NCBI GenBank assembly: GCA_034509925.1
Contig: CM067529.1
Span: forward strand, 3,807,501 to 3,871,500
Length of the DNA: 64,000 nucleotides
Direction of reading: 5' to 3'
DNA from: Hirudinaria manillensis
Taxonomy: Eukaryota > Annelida > Clitellata > Hirudinida > Hirudinidae
Part shown: in pieces, positions 63,683-64,000 of the stretch
Position numbering within the stretch: the first letter of the stretch is position 1
Layout: every line of letters begins with the position of its first letter
The notes under the pieces: generated by a model
What the model was told of the DNA's origin: nothing
The model's input: the letters and a program-made list of their open reading frames with translations, nothing else
Databases searched by the model: none
Made by a program: the position numbers and the translations under genes

Positions 63683-64000
63683 CTGAAATGAATATGATAA
63701 TCAGGATGTAATGTAAATATTAATGCTTTCGTGAATAAATTAATGACGTTCTTTTGAAACTTTGACAGAATAATAATGATAATCCTAATCGGTAACTTTT
63801 GCGAGAACATTGATCAAGGCAGACTGTTTGTTTTTAAAATATAATAAGGACAATATTTTAAATATAATAATAATAACAATACACAGGAAAATTAATTATA
63901 TAAATCACATATATATATTTCAATAATAGTTGTAGGGACATATGCATAAATTGTCATAAATTATGATAATGTCCTTCTGGAGGAGAGACGTCTCTTTCTC
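63683..64000. other. Upstream intron of the CUB gene, to window end
   Basis: AT-rich sequence following the acceptor of the CUB exon. No exon is seen, so the missing 5' part lies beyond the window. Confidence 0.6.

Overview
The window is nuclear DNA from an invertebrate animal. The genes have spliced GT/AG introns, and the products are metazoan: a CHD1L/ALC1 remodeller with a macro domain, an iRhom, a BARD1 and a CUB-domain membrane protein. Noncoding DNA is AT-rich and unusually full of tri-, tetra- and pentanucleotide microsatellites. I cannot name the phylum from sequence alone.

Layout. Positions 1-13,873 hold no gene I can support. They contain microsatellites, including two very long perfect (CACT)n arrays, plus a few non-repetitive stretches with possible regulatory motifs. 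Positions 13,874-16,609 are a single-exon 911-residue ORF of unknown function with three copies of a short Trp-containing motif. Positions 16,610-22,453 are intergenic, with a probable hAT-like MITE and E-box clusters. From 22,454 to 63,682 the genes are close together: TDH (+, 9 exons, 369 aa), a RING-H2 protein (-, 219 aa), CHD1L (+, 24 exons, 1,051 aa), RPS2 (+, 262 aa), iRhom (+, about 718 aa), BARD1 (-, 11 exons, 801 aa) and a CUB/CCP-like single-pass membrane protein (-, 5' end outside the window). I chained exon coordinates by hand from splice sites and reading-frame phase. The chains of TDH, CHD1L, RPS2, BARD1 and the CUB gene close in frame throughout; one junction in iRhom is uncertain.

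How the genes relate. TDH is a mitochondrial metabolic enzyme, RPS2 a ribosomal protein, and iRhom an ER/Golgi trafficking regulator. CHD1L and BARD1 both belong to the DNA-damage/ADP-ribose response; their closeness is probably chance. The RING gene and CHD1L start head to head 625 bp apart. iRhom and BARD1 converge, and their poly(A) signals lie 5 bp apart. The CUB gene and BARD1 are in tandem on the minus strand.

Most interesting points: the CHD1L orthologue carries a C-terminal BRCT domain resembling XRCC1 BRCT2, which human CHD1L lacks; the large unknown protein has a three-copy motif I do not recognise; the iRhom has GPSG instead of GPAG; the CUB domain has a Gln-rich insert with two furin-type sites; and a 20-unit minisatellite begins exactly at a CHD1L 5' splice site.
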